Shown: one piece after another, positions 23,901-33,639 of the stretch
Position numbering within the stretch: position 1 is the first letter of the stretch
Layout: every line of letters begins with the position of its first letter
The notes under the pieces: generated by a model
What the model saw: only the letters and a program-made list of their open reading frames with translations
What the model was told of the DNA's origin: nothing
The model's database searches: none
Assembly (NCBI RefSeq): GCF_029784135.1
Contig: NC_073744.1
Coordinates: 74,213,794 to 74,277,793, forward strand
Origin: Toxorhynchites rutilus septentrionalis
Lineage: Eukaryota > Arthropoda > Insecta > Diptera > Culicidae
Reading direction: 5' to 3'
DNA length: 64,000 nucleotides
Program-made: the position numbers and the translations under genes

Positions 23901-25433
23901 ACTGAACAAATGTATGGGAAAATGGATACGCTTAAAGTTTTCATGAATTTTAACCATTTACAAACCAAGGGATTCTAATGTATAGCATATTAAACAAATC
24001 TTAGGGCATTTCCGATCAATTTAGTAAGTAAATCGCCAAAATCCGTTCGCGGCAAAAATAGTTATTAACGTTAACTTTATTTCATCAAAACGTGACCTGT
24101 TTTCTGATTTGGCACTCTTAATGAAAGACGTAGTTCTACCGCAAAATACTCCCGACTTGCATTTATATTGGCAAAGCGGATTTCCACAGGTACATCGATT
24201 TTGAAGTCTGTGTTGGGGAAACCGCAAATCGGGCCAATCAAAATTTGGCTTTTACAGTTATTCAATTGTTAATCTCATGAAAAATAACATTTTATTAATT
24301 ATGATAGACGCGTATAAATAGTTCCTATCAGTTGATGCAAACATCATTCCGATCTGTTAAGAAATGTTCGAGATATAAGCATTCGAAATATGGGTTTGCT
24401 AGAGTTTATCATTCAGCTCCTTGCTGTAGTGTTTACAGTGAAAGACTGTTCTCTGAAGTTGGCCTGGTATACGATACAAAGCGTAATCGGTAGGTTAAAA
24501 ATTTTATAACAAAAGTCATAGTGTTAATGAATTATTTTTATGAGTTAATATCAATTTTGGACAAAAAAAAAACTTATGGTATCCGGCCGGATAGGCTGGA
24601 TACCGGTTAGTTACCGGATATCTGTTTCATCTCTAATTACAATACACAATTATAAATCCATCTTAAACATCACTGTATCTCGCTTTCCTAGCTGATGTTA
24701 ATTGTTTACTAGAAGGCAAACCTCTGCAGGCTACCGAACCAATACTGCGAGGAGCTGATCACGTGGATATCTTTTAGCATTACTTTCCAGCATCGAACTA
24801 TAAATTTTTTTTCAGTGTAATCCGTTTGATCAATCGTTTTTATCTCTCCTCAATTCTCAAACAGCAACATCGGACGGTGAGGTAGCTGGCTCCAGCTCGG
24901 AGAACGACGAGGGTCTTCGGATGAGCCACGTCAAGGGTCCCAGCCTGCATCACGGCAGCAATCACCAGACGTCTCCTTTTGGCAGGCGGCACTTCCCTCG
25001 GGATTCGGGCTGTTACGAGGGTTCCCCAGTGCCGTCATCCCTGAACCACGGCCATGGCAATAATCACCTCCACGGCCACATCTTCAACCACAACCACCAG
25101 ACGCAGAGCAGCCCGCTGGACAACGATACGAACAATCTGGACTCGGTGGTGACGCAGTGCTCGAACGAGATACTGAAGCGGGTCGAGTGCGCACGGCGTT
25201 TCACCGACGATTCGAAGTTTGTGATGGGCGGTGAGGTTAAGACGATGAATCGGGCCACCAAGAAGGGTGGCCTGCTGGGTGGTGGTGGCGTCGGGGCGGG
25301 TGGTATCGGTGACGATATGACGATCAGGAGCAACGGGCGAAGCGGTGGCGGTGGGGCACTCAGCGAGAAGTCCAGCGATTCCGGCGTGAGCAGCAGCAGT
25401 CTGTCTTCGGGACCTATCAAGAACAATCTTTAG
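2805..25433 (+). CDS. SASH1-like: SASH1/SLY-family SAM and SH3 adaptor, 3' part of gene (8 exons)
   Basis: Joined exons 2805-2971, 3441-3522, 12917-13393, 14106-14262, 14339-14481, 14549-14793, 14893-15014 and 24865-25433 give 653 codons plus TAG with all splice phases matching. Numbering from 2805: conserved SLY-like stretch about 1-110, low-complexity Gly/Ser region about 115-205, second SLY block about 243-320, SH3 about 320-378 (KGDIIDVL, VWRGY, FKFISVEVLP), SAM about 402-463, then a His/Gly/Ser-rich tail. Proteins of this family are cytoplasmic or nuclear scaffolds without enzyme activity; the fly relative is, from memory, SKIP. Seen: exon phases and motifs. Inferred: orthology and role. 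The start codon is left of the window, and the family may use several promoters. The introns are far larger than the exons because of inserted elements. Confidence 0.9.
3200..3224. other. Perfect small hairpin in intron
   Basis: CTCTCCCCC and GGGGGAGAG pair over nine bases around a six-base loop. It lies in the 469-bp intron between exons A and B, which otherwise holds nothing recognisable. Confidence 0.6.
3441..3522 (+). CDS. SASH1-like: SASH1-like exon B
   Basis: Acceptor ATTTTCCCAG ends at 3440 and donor GTGAGT starts at 3523. It encodes the conserved-looking stretch DYAGSISDLHSVTSRLSQVS. Phase 1 entry and phase 0 exit fit both neighbours. The following intron is 9.4 kb. Confidence 0.87.
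3657..4680 (+). mobile_element. Non-autonomous element, asymmetric-hairpin family (copy E1)
   Basis: Starts with the family palindrome GACGTAGTACTACGTC after TTTT and ends with the other end type: a half-palindrome (CTTCGTC), then a hairpin around GGTCGTGTCC/GATACAAC, followed by a T run. The interior modules recur inverted at 21175-21440, 21770-22190 and 23880-24480, and part (3900-4080) is shared with the subterminal region of the histone-carrying elements. No transposase is encoded. Confidence 0.7.
4681..5640. other. Intron DNA, nothing recognised
   Basis: Contains a 123-codon open stretch (5246-5617) with a basic N-terminal part, but no splice context, no known motif and an AT-rich tail. 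I do not call it a gene. Confidence 0.4.
5745..5827 (+). mobile_element. Helitron 3' end
   Basis: Ends GGCGGGACGAAGTTTGCC...GTCAGCTAG: a GC hairpin followed by terminal CTAG (5824-5827) and a host T, the usual Helitron 3' structure. The preceding GTTTGAAGGTATTGATAAC is shared with the ends at 6191, 32587 (inverted) and 35803. The 5' end was not found. Confidence 0.65.
6056..6191 (+). mobile_element. Helitron 3' end, second copy
   Basis: Same terminal block as the copy 360 bp upstream, ending CTAG at 6188-6191 before T. The upstream sequence ATCAATGAACAGTTGTACGA matches the Helitron at 34489-35803. Probably a truncated copy. Confidence 0.65.
6205..6460 (+). repeat. Dispersed repeat, matched inverted at 10915-11140
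   Basis: Contains CGTCTCGTCTCGTTTC, AGTGACTG-like and AAACATGTTTTTATTTA blocks that reappear in reverse order and strand at 10915-11140. The ends carry CGTCTC repeats. Family unknown to me. Confidence 0.6.
6639..7124 (+). mobile_element. tRNA-headed SINE
   Basis: The head GGGGGTCTCCGTAGCCACAT carries an A-box-like TAGCCACATTGG; 45 bp later GAGTTCAAAACTC is a B-box. The body ends with GAGCCTAAAATAAAC and an A-rich tail. The layout suits a Feilai-like mosquito SINE; the family name is a guess. Pol III would transcribe it from the internal boxes. Confidence 0.65.
7125..9802. other. Intron DNA, mostly unique
   Basis: No clear elements. GGCGGTCCGAAAAGTA near 7817 resembles the start of mariner-family terminal repeats, but nothing downstream confirms it. 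A GC-richer stretch at 8580-9230 is free of repeats and could be regulatory; nothing specific is recognised. Confidence 0.4.
9803..10847 (+). mobile_element. Non-autonomous element, asymmetric-hairpin family
   Basis: The left end is the hairpin GGTTATACCTATGATATAAC(C) followed by TGACGTAGGACTG; the right end is GACGTAGTCCTACGTC (10832-10847). The last 250 bp match the pair at 30526 and 36902. The interior holds a degenerate tandem repeat. No coding capacity. Confidence 0.7.
10255..10560. repeat. Degenerate tandem repeat, period about 105-110 bp
   Basis: Three units, recognised by ATGCCRATTTCCC at 10261, 10366 and 10476, each followed by a TTTTGAAATCTGTGTTAGGG-type block. Single related units occur at 4080-4290 and 24143-24240. 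Confidence 0.7.
10915..11140 (-). repeat. Inverted copy of the repeat at 6205-6460
   Basis: Shares the GTGTCAAA/TTTGACAC, AAACATTTTTAAA, TTTATTTAAA and CGTCTCGTTTC blocks with the other copy, in reverse orientation. It follows the preceding element within about 70 bp. Confidence 0.6.
11345..12640. mobile_element. Foldback element with inverted arms of about 430-500 bp
   Basis: The left arm (about 11345-11785) is repeated inverted in the right arm (about 12120-12640). Matching blocks include GTGTCTAGGCGC/GCGCCTGGACAC, the AACCCATTCGGGGTGG region and CAATTATCACGGTGTTTTTG. The spacer is about 340 bp. Arms differ by small indels and substitutions, so it is not recent. Transcribed with the host intron it would fold into a long hairpin. 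Confidence 0.8.
12917..13393 (+). CDS. SASH1-like: SASH1-like exon C with Gly/Ser-rich tract
   Basis: The acceptor follows a run of ten C's (CCCCCCCCCCAAACAG) and the donor is GTAAGT at 13394. The exon begins IGTNNCTARYRTLSGG, continuing the conserved SLY-like block from exon B, then a Gln-rich run and about 60 residues dominated by Gly and Ser (roughly 13075-13260). It ends NLTISQQIALVHH. The antisense strand of the Gly tract is open and Pro-rich but is only a shadow. Confidence 0.9.
13394..14105. other. Intron, 712 bp, nothing recognised
   Basis: Between exons C and D. No repeats shared with the rest of the window; contains TTCTCCAAGGATACAATA and a similar TTCTCTAAAGATACAAG about 90 bp apart, a weak local duplication. 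Confidence 0.4.
14106..14262 (+). CDS. SASH1-like: SASH1-like exon D
   Basis: Starts after CTCCGCAG in phase 0 and ends phase 1 at donor GTGAGA (14263). It includes HSASSVESLPSASGSS across the splice, a serine-rich SLY-type segment likely to be phosphorylated (inference from the family). Confidence 0.92.
14339..14481 (+). CDS. SASH1-like: SASH1-like exon E, start of SH3
   Basis: A 76-bp intron precedes it and a 67-bp intron follows. It contains QALVRPGSPHSSLSAEDRTT and then the first SH3 strand, CRAIALIDSNPNPYDKEALR. The usual ALYDY motif of SH3 domains is ALIDS here, as is common in this divergent SH3 family. Confidence 0.95.
14549..14793 (+). CDS. SASH1-like: SASH1-like exon F, rest of SH3 and start of SAM
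   Basis: Begins in phase 0 with KGDIIDVLSMNASGVWRGY and continues to GHFKFISVEVLP, the core of the SH3. A short linker leads into the SAM helices (TSVEELLLRIGLKEYTSVFV). It ends phase 2 at a GTAATG donor, which is less canonical than the others. Confidence 0.95.
14893..15014 (+). CDS. SASH1-like: SASH1-like exon G, end of SAM
   Basis: Follows a 99-bp intron. It encodes ELEPSDLDYLGIGNTEHR and KILAAVQLLHDLD, the C-terminal SAM helices with the typical L-x-x-L-x-x-D-L-x-x-L-G-I pattern. Donor GTAAGT at 15015; phase 1 exit. Confidence 0.95.
15251..15314 (+). mobile_element. Micro-retroposon: hairpin core plus AAAG tail, with TSD
   Basis: AGAGGCGAATGAACTGC... to ...GCCTCT (the ends pair) followed by TAAAAACAAAG and an (AAAG)n tail. 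Exact 10-bp duplications GATTTTTTAA flank it at 15241-15250 and 15315-15324. The same core with the same 5' start is inserted at 62031-62087. It looks like a LINE-mobilised unit of minimal size. Confidence 0.75.
15325..15960. other. Intron DNA, nothing recognised
   Basis: AT-rich, no repeat partner found in the window. Confidence 0.4.
15975..16195 (+). pseudogene. Mariner transposase C-terminal fragment
   Basis: Reads LFRSMQHGLVDQHVSNFDEV, then NWIDMWLAAKPADYF and ELPERWEKVVTSDGQYFEY stop, the C-terminus of a mariner (DD34D) transposase after the third catalytic Asp. The N-terminal three quarters are missing. Closely related at DNA level to the end of the pseudogene at 28474-29433, which lacks this tail. 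Confidence 0.85.
16285..16965 (-). pseudogene. Non-LTR retrotransposon reverse transcriptase fragment
   Basis: The right part on the minus strand reads SWGVKQGCSLYPYIFDLMME, the RT motif upstream of the YxDD box. The left part reads RYNSNDGVWNTIYGSYKAV and YWGHIVRRPENHLFKL, then MPPRKRGRPSFTCWDTVAQS, typical of LINE C-termini. The YxDD region between them is lost. Clade not resolved. Confidence 0.7.
18130..18400 (+). mobile_element. Helitron internal-repeat fragment
   Basis: Shares GGGGGCTGCCATA, ACATAACTCGAGAAC, GGGATGTGAGGGTTTTTGGG and TTTTCGGAAAACTCTGAAGG with the last repeat unit of the Helitron region ending near 60080. One unit only; no termini. Confidence 0.6.
18401..19480. other. Intron DNA, nothing recognised
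   Basis: AT-rich at first, then a GC-richer stretch (19060-19300) with repeated CATTCCATTC. No coding or repeat signature that I can name. Confidence 0.4.
19484..21000 (-). mobile_element. Decayed Tc1-like transposon with IR/DR-type end
   Basis: CTTCTATAAGACCAC occurs twice about 170 bp apart (19487 and 19660), as in Tc1 IR/DR ends with two transposase-binding repeats. A degenerate inverse (GGTATAGAAACTTGACAG) lies near 20955. The transposase pseudogene lies between them on the minus strand. Exact termini and the TA duplication were not fixed. Confidence 0.6.
20300..20935 (-). pseudogene. Tc1-like transposase, broken
   Basis: N-terminal helix-turn-helix parts are readable in two frames: ISPRKCWYQRNFSSNW, then YFVNPQGYGKKERAPRKSKL and SHRDKWEIARTASNTSKS, ending ILVTNPHIKRA. 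Downstream a shifted, stop-containing APHLTSEDVQ-like stretch follows. Catalytic residues cannot be assigned with confidence. Confidence 0.75.
21175..21440 (-). repeat. Inverted copy of E1 module 1
   Basis: Matches E1 3657-3900 inverted: ACAAATGTATGGGAAAATGG, ATAGCATATCAAACAAATCT, GACCTGTTTYCTGATTTG, ending in a decayed palindrome AACATAGTTCAACGTC. Confidence 0.6.
21770..22245 (-). repeat. Inverted copy of E1 module 3 with two hairpin-type ends
   Basis: Begins GTAAGGGGTTGTATCTAGG with the hairpin and GACGTAGAACTACG, continues through sequence matching E1 4290-4680 inverted, and runs into a second hairpin end (GGTTGTGTCCAAGATACGAC, then GACGTAGAACTACG) near 22200-22240. Probably one element inserted next to or into another of the same family. 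Confidence 0.6.
22250..23300. repeat. Intron DNA with a degenerate two-copy repeat
   Basis: 22780-22930 and 22955-23110 share CCTCGAAAA, a GCAAGCGAAACC/GCACGCAAACCC block and ACATTCCGG/AAATTCCAG. The unit is about 175 bp. The rest is unremarkable. Confidence 0.45.
23300..23800. other. GC-rich, repeat-free intron segment
   Basis: Noticeably more GC/CpG than the surroundings, no match elsewhere in the window, located 1.1-1.5 kb before the last exon. Contains an initiator-like TTCAGTGCG. It may be a conserved regulatory element or alternative promoter; this is inference only. Confidence 0.3.
23880..24480 (-). mobile_element. Asymmetric-hairpin family element (copy E2, rearranged)
   Basis: Contains the palindrome variant GACGTAGTTCTACCGC (24127-24142), E1 module 1 inverted to its left, and one tandem unit plus E1 module 2 inverted to its right. 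The module order differs from E1, so it is either two adjacent copies or a rearranged one. Confidence 0.55.
24865..25433 (+). CDS. SASH1-like: SASH1-like terminal exon
   Basis: Acceptor TCTCAAACAG ends at 24864, 9.85 kb after exon G. Phase restores Ser-Thr-Ser-Asp-Gly. The tail is low in structure: His/Asn-rich (GHGNNHLHGH), a helix-like patch around NEILKRVECARRF, a Gly-rich run, then SEKSSDSGVSSSSLSSGP and a TAG stop. GC content is clearly higher than the flanking DNA, as expected for coding sequence. Confidence 0.92.
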
Positions 25434-27200
25434 CGGCATTTACTACTGATTGGGAGCGAGAGATGAAGGAGGGAACGATGTAACGGTGAAGCTCACCGCG
25501 CGGAAGAGAAGCAGACAGGTGGATAGGTTATAGGGGAGATTTTAAAATCGTATGTTCATTCTATCTGTCAAGCGCACTGCCAAATAATATGACGAACGTG
25601 AGAACGTGGACTGACAGTCGTTTGTTTGTATCGATTGTTTGAGTATACTGGAAAACGCGTTAGATTTATTGTTTCTTAAACATTTGCAAAGAACAACTCG
25701 TTCAAAATTTGTTGCATGTTAGATTTTTTTTATTCGCTCTACACTATACTCAAACAATTCGGACAAAAATGGCGAAACTACCGCCGAATACCAACGTTTT
25801 GATTGTTATTGTTATTCTCTAATTCTAGTAGGCTATGGAATATATATCAAACAAACGAATACATGTTATATACACACATACAGACACACATCATTCAGCC
25901 AAGACTTTTAGAAACGAAACAAACATGCAGAAACGATATAACAACGTAGGAAAACTTGTGATAACTTGTAGTTTTGTTCGTGGGAAAGCCGTGTTTTCTT
26001 TGTTGTTCTGTACATCTCCAAACTATTGCGTTTTGTATATTTGTGTACAGTAGCGATGCACTTTGAATAAGGTCGCATTTTTTTATCATTGCAATCCTAA
26101 GCACATGTGTAAAATTTTATACCAATCAAAGGCGTTTTTGTTATCCATATGGTGTTTTGTCGTTAATTTGAATTAGGATTGGTTTTGATGATGCGACGAG
26201 AGAGAATTTTTAATGCATGAAAGCAATAGCTTAGCGATTAGTGATGGCGAATAAGACAATTATCGGGAAGAAGGGATTCGAACACGAGCTGTACTTTTTG
26301 TACATAAAAAACATGGAGAGGATAAAAATGGTTTTAAGCATTAGTAGAACAATTGTGTAAATAGCTCTCAACCAATAGTACGAAATAATTAGCGATCTTC
26401 GAATTTAGTCACATTCAATTTATTGGAGACAACCTCTTCTTCCAACGAAATAAAAAATTGGTCAAAACAAAGAAAACGGATTTTATCATCTCGGTAGCGA
26501 ATCATGCAATAGTGAAATTCTTTTATAGCTGCTAGATAATCGATATGAATGTGATTCTAATTCGCCAAAATAAGAAAATTAAAAACAAAATGATCCAATC
26601 CAATCATAATGTAATAGGAAGCAAAATGTTAGGGTTATCGTAAAAAAAACGCTAGAAATGTGACGTCTGTTAGGAAGGCAGAGCGGTGTGAAAACAAACG
26701 AGGAGGGTCAGGGTTTCATGAGATAAACAATAAAAAAATTATAAACGTAAATTACATACACACAAAAAGTAGAGGAAAATTTTCCATTAAATGCATCAAC
26801 AAACAAACAAAAAAAGCTTAGACATTTTCTTCGTCACTCGTTCGAAACTGAAACATCGAGAGTCTGTAAAATGTATAGTATTCCAGTTATTTTTTTGTGT
26901 GTTGAATTGTGTTGATACTAACAAAAATCGAGCTCGAGAATGACGGAGCCAACCGTGGGAATGAAACGGAATGGATAACCATCGGAGGATGAATGCGTAG
27001 CTAGATGTAGAAACCCTTTGTTGTTTACATATTTATTTCGTTTCGAGAAATTTTTTCCGCTATCGAAAATTTCGTGTACATAATTGAAAGCATAAATTAT
27101 TTATGAAAACAAAATTGAATCGAAAAACAAATCAAAATCTTCTAAAAACACAAATTGATTCATAGTCATCTATAGTATGGAAATGCTAAAAAAATAAATC
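25434..27200 (+). other. SASH1-like: Likely 3'UTR with several poly(A) signals
   Basis: AT-rich, repeat-poor DNA after the stop. AATAAA hexamers occur at 26449-26454, 26729-26734 and 27193-27198. No open frame looks coding. The exact cleavage site cannot be told from sequence alone; the long, repeat-free character is what suggests a retained UTR. Confidence 0.55.
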
Positions 27201-27700
27201 CAAATCTAAATCTAACAGTGCGAAGACAATTCTGCTCTTCTACTAAAACGTACCCGAACTGTCCTATTTCACAGATCGTCGTATGTCTTCGGCCGGAAAG
27301 GGGAGCTCCGCCAACGAAAGGTACACCATGAAATGAGAATACATACTTCTCGTATGAAACGACCAATATAGACCAAACGCGGAGGCTTAAAACACATCCT
27401 TGTGTCACACGTAACGTGTTTCGTGTGCTGAGCTGCGGGTCGCAGGCAAAATTCATTTGGTTACAGAACCCGAGCCGGTGATGTTTGCTAATTGCTACCT
27501 AACACAATCCTGTCACAACTAATTGCTTACATCTGCCTTAAGCAGGAGGAGGAGAGCTTCACCGTCTTGCCTTCGGTGGGACAATTTGTAATACACATCC
27601 GTACAGTGTGTAAGCAGCACATGTACCCTGAGGAATTATTTAAGAAGGACCTTTCTCCGTGGCAACTTGGCGAATACTGCTGCTGCTGCTGCAGGTGTAT
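27200..27700. other. Intergenic DNA, nothing certain
   Basis: GC-richer at 27220-27480. The minus strand contains VTQGCVLSLRV, faintly like an RT motif, but with no supporting context. A short (GCT)n run lies near 27680. Confidence 0.35.
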
Positions 27701-27703
27701 CGT

Positions 27704-27793
27704 TAGGGGTGTCTGTCCATCAGAATCTTCCGAAGAGACGAGTGTTTCTCGTCTCGAATACGGTTGTATTCACCAGTGAACACCCCTAATGCA
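27704..27793. mobile_element. Short MITE with inverted ends
   Basis: TAGGGGTGT...ACACCCCTA bound about 90 bp, with an inner GAGACGAG...CTCGTCTC stem. The ends look hAT-like, but no clear 8-bp duplication flanks it. Confidence 0.5.
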
Positions 27794-28473
27794 ACGAAAT
27801 TTACGAATGTCTCAGCAGGGTTGTCAAATGAACTGATCTCTCGTGTGGTTAACTTCCTTGAGTTTCGGGTGGGAGGAAATTCTTGCGAGGAAATGTACAG
27901 TGTGCGCCTGGAAGCAGTGTGTCGTAAATGAAATGAGCTATATTGTCGCCCACAGCGGATGTAGTTTATATAAACGTGAAGGTTTGTGAGCCCTAGGGCA
28001 TTTATTTTTCCTGGAGGCTAATATGCGTTCGTCTAGTTCCGATAGTCGTTGAGACATCTCGAAAGCTCGATGAGCTTGATTTCGGGTCGTGGGCCTTGAG
28101 CAAAATTCAAATGTGCTTTGTCCAGCTATTACGGAGTGTAAATCACCATATTTCAATACAATTCGGGACATCGAAGCTGTGTTTGACAGCCAGTTTATAA
28201 GAAGCAAATATAAACAAAACGCAAAGCAAAAAGTAGTGGAGTTGAACAAGCAATTTCACACATGTAATGAATTTAATTTTAATAATGGTAATATTAGGTA
28301 TATTATGTGTTCCGGTACGTTTGTTCGGTTTTACAACAGATGGCGTAACTTGATTATTATTTCAGTGAATCAAATTTCCAGACATTCGTTGGAAAGCTAC
28401 TGTCATTGCGCGTCTTTTTCAGTATATGTCAAAAAGTTGAAGCGTAAACAACATATTTTTTGCCACTTCGAAT

Positions 28474-29433
28474 ATGCCGAATTTCGTACCAACGAGAGTG
28501 TTTTTGCGGGTAGTGTTACTTCATTGCTTCAAAATGAGGAAAAAAGCTGCGGAAAGTCATCGCATTTTGGTGGAAGTTTTTGGTGGCCATGCTCCAACTG
28601 AGCGAATGTGTCAGACGTGGTTTGCACGGTTCAAAAGTGGTGATTTTGACTTGGAAGACGAAGAACGTTCCAAACCGCCAAAAAGTTTGAAGATGAAGAA
28701 TTGTAGGCTTTACTTGATCAAGATCCATCACATCCATCACGCAACAAAAACTTGCACATAGACTTAGAGTAGTTCAGCAAACCATATCCGATCGTTGAAG
28801 GCAATGGAAATGATCCGAAAAATAGGACATTGCGTGCCGTATGAATTGAAGCCACGAGACGTCGAACACCGTTTCTTCATGTGCGAACAACTGTTCCAAC
28901 GGCATAAAAGAAACGGTTTCGAATCGTTACTGATGATGGAAAGTGGGTCCATTACGACAATCCTAAACGTCGGGCAACGTATGGATACCCCGGCCATGCA
29001 TCAACATCGACGGTCGCGCGAAATGTCCACGGTCAGAAGGTTATGCTGTTTATTTGGTGGAACCAGCTGGATGTGGGGTACTATGAGTTGCTAAAACTGA
29101 ATGAAACCATTACGGGGGACCTCTACCGCCGACAATTGATGCGTTTGAGCCGCGCACTGAAGGAAAAACGGCAACAATACGAGCAAAGACACGATAAACT
29201 TATTTTGCAGCACGATAATGCTCGGCCGCATGTCGTGAAACCGGTCAAAACATACTTGGAAACGCTGAAATGGGAGGTCCTATCCCACCGTATTCTCCAG
29301 ACATTACTTCGTCCGATTAGTACCTTTTTCGATCGATGCAAGGCCTGGTTGACCTGCATTTCTTCAATTTTGATGAAGTCAAAAAATTGGATCGATTCGC
29401 GTTTAGCCGACAAACCGGCCGATTATTTCGAAA
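28474..29433 (+). pseudogene. Mariner (DD34D) transposase pseudogene
   Basis: Readable in order across frames: MPNFVPTRVFLR, MRKKAAESHRILVEVFGGHA, WFARFKSGDFDLEDEERSK, KAMEMIRKIGHCVPYELKPR, LNETITGDLYRRQLMRLSRA, KLILQHDNARPHVVKPVKTY, YLETLKWEVL, KNWIDSRLADKPADYF. HDNARPH carries the second catalytic Asp; the third Asp region is damaged and the GDEKW box with the first Asp is shifted to ESGS. At least three frameshifts. It ends at a family palindrome at 29434, losing the C-terminus kept by the fragment at 15975. Confidence 0.9.
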
Positions 29434-30053
29434 GACGTAATCCTACGTCAAAAATGCCCTACAGCAGCAGATAGAACGATTTGCGTGTTCAATTTTCCAC
29501 ATAGGGTTTCTCATATGGTGTTTGAGTTTATCTACAAGCGAATCTTTTGTAATGATCTTCATACTAGTACAAACGCGTTATTGGCCAAGTCTATTACGAC
29601 ATCGAGTAGGGGAGGTGAGGGCAATACGGACATGTTAGAAAGAACTTTAATTATATATTCAGAAACTCATGTTTTCCAAAGCTTAAATTTCGTGCAATTC
29701 AATATACCGTTTTTTCAATTAATCGGCCAAATGTTTTACAAAAATGTATTTTTCAATGTTTTTACTGAAATTCAAACAGACCGAAAAGTAGAACATTTTG
29801 TCGATGCGAGTATAGTAGACATATAGTGAGGAGGAATATGGACGGGTTTGTAATATACGAAGCGTAGAGGTTTATCGCTCGCGAGAGGAATAATTTCGCT
29901 CTCTCTCAACTGTTGTTTGTCCAGCATGTGATATAGAACAAACGGAGAAAACGAGCGAAAAAAAGAGTTGAATACTCTTTCCATCACTTTCCATCATGTA
30001 TTGGATGTGATCCATTTCGCCTCACCAGTACAATTTTGACATAGAACTATGTC
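29434..30053. repeat. Two palindromes of the asymmetric-hairpin family
   Basis: GACGTAATCCTACGTC at 29434-29449, directly after the mariner fragment and followed by AAAAA, and GACATAGAACTATGTC at 30038-30053 preceded by TTTT. They face each other, so they may be the two ends of a 620-bp element. The DNA between has no coding signature. Confidence 0.5.
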
Positions 30054-30059
30054 TTTGAT

Positions 30060-30520
30060 TTCTATATAGGGCGATAACTCTACGAAAAATGTAACGATTC
30101 ATTAAGAGTTTTCAAACGCATATTACTCAAAACCGTTATTACGACAATTCGAATGTTAGCTCACAATTTGAGTTGATGCGTCGTGTAATGCGATCATAAT
30201 ATTATGCTTCCCATATATGTTTTCCTAAGAAACCCGATTCATTTCATCCCATGCACATCCCCTTGCCTATACATAAGATGAATTAGAACCCAATAAGAAC
30301 AATTCACTACAGCAGCTACACGAACTTCCCAAGAGAGCACTCATGGCCATATAATACTCAAATTACATCACCGGTTTTTTTAGGGCTTCCATTTGATGTA
30401 TCAAAAGAGAAAAATTACATATTTCGAACAATGAAAAAATTCAATTTCAATGCAATTACTACACATAATCACAGTCCTATGTCAAGATCCCGTCCGTGCC
30501 CTTAGGCCCAGACCCATCCA
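30060..30520. other. Intergenic DNA, nothing recognised
   Basis: No repeat partner or coding signature seen. Confidence 0.4.
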
Positions 30521-30525
30521 CTTTT

Positions 30526-31622
30526 GACGTAGGACTACGTCTTTCATTTCTATACCGGGGTGTAAAATCAAAGTTTCGAAAACGAAAGCGTTACGCCGGA
30601 GACCGAGATTTTGAGCGTTAATAGCTCCTAAACAACTGAACGAAATGGTATGATAAACACTTCATTCGAAAGATAAAATGTCTACGTGTTCTATACTTGT
30701 TACTTTTTGATCCAAAAACTTGTTTCAATAGTCTTAAAATTGCTTTCAAAACAGGCTATTGAAATCACCAATCGGTATATAAGCGAGCGCCGCTCGTAAA
30801 CCCACTCAGTTATAATTGAACAGCGATTGGAGCATGTTGTCGCTGTTTGGTGAAGTTCTTCGTTTATCAGGAAAGCGCGGATGAACGGTGTCACCAAGAG
30901 CCTGTTTGTGCACCCTAGGCCAGAAGGGAATCCATCAGGAGGAGAGTGATGTCACAAACGGCTCCCCGGGAAGACATCGCTACACACACATACACGCGCG
31001 AAATTCTTTCCGTTTGGATGCCATTCAGCATCGAGAAAGTTCCGGAAAGATCTAATCATTTCTGGAAAATAATCTGCCAGTTCCTCTGGGAATTTAAAAA
31101 TACATTCATGTGAAAGAGTTTATTTGAATGTTTTTTATCCATGTAACACTGTGACCAAATATTTTTAAATCAAGTACTATTAACAGGTGGTTATCAAGTT
31201 AGCATTAACCACTGGTGGGCTTCCAGTATCGAGGTAAATGTGGAAATATCTAATCGTTACTGAAAATATTCTGCCAGTTCCTCTGGGAATTTTAAATTAC
31301 ATTCATGTGAAAGAGTTTATTTTAATGTTTTCTATCCATGTAACACTGTGACCAAATACATTTGGTTTTGTGATTTTTCAATCAATCGCAATTAATAGGA
31401 TAGCTTCTGAAGATTATTCTTCCCCATCAGTAGGATATTTCCGTATCCAATATTGGATGCATAAAACTTTGTGCCTCCAACGTAACGCTCTCGTTTTCGA
31501 AGTCCCCCAAATATTCATTCATTCAGAATGAACTCAGATTCAACTTCAAACAAATGATCTCTAAATCAACGATAGTCCTACGTCACCCTTGCGGTTATAC
31601 CATAGATATAACCCACTTCCTG
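30526..31622 (-). mobile_element. Asymmetric-hairpin family element, copy Y1
   Basis: The left end is GACGTAGGACTACGTC (30526-30541) after TTTT; the right end is TAGTCCTACGTCACCCTTGC, then the hairpin GGTTATAC..ATATAACC (31593-31613) and CACTTCCTG before a T7 run. It is a full inverted copy of 35818-36902. No coding capacity; a tandem pair of GGAACTGGCAG-containing units lies inside. Confidence 0.85.
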
Positions 31623-33631
<2,009 letters not shown>

Positions 33632-33639
33632 AAATGATT

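Larger units (their letters stand above)
17155..24635. mobile_element. Pair of inverted hAT-like termini, 7.5 kb apart
   Basis: TAGTGATGAAACGGATAG at 17155 and its near inverse ending CATCTCTA at 24635 share AATTAG(T/A)GATGAAACRGATA and nearby GGATACCGGATAAC-like blocks. They could be the two ends of one old element filled by later insertions, or two unrelated solo ends. No 8-bp duplication and no hAT transposase was found. Confidence 0.35.

Noticed and set aside
25035..25439. Two minus-strand open frames over the terminal exon
   Set aside because: Shadows of the GC-rich coding exon; no independent motif.
27166..27456. Minus-strand open frame with a faint RT-like VTQGCVLS
   Set aside because: Single short motif without neighbouring RT blocks; could be chance.
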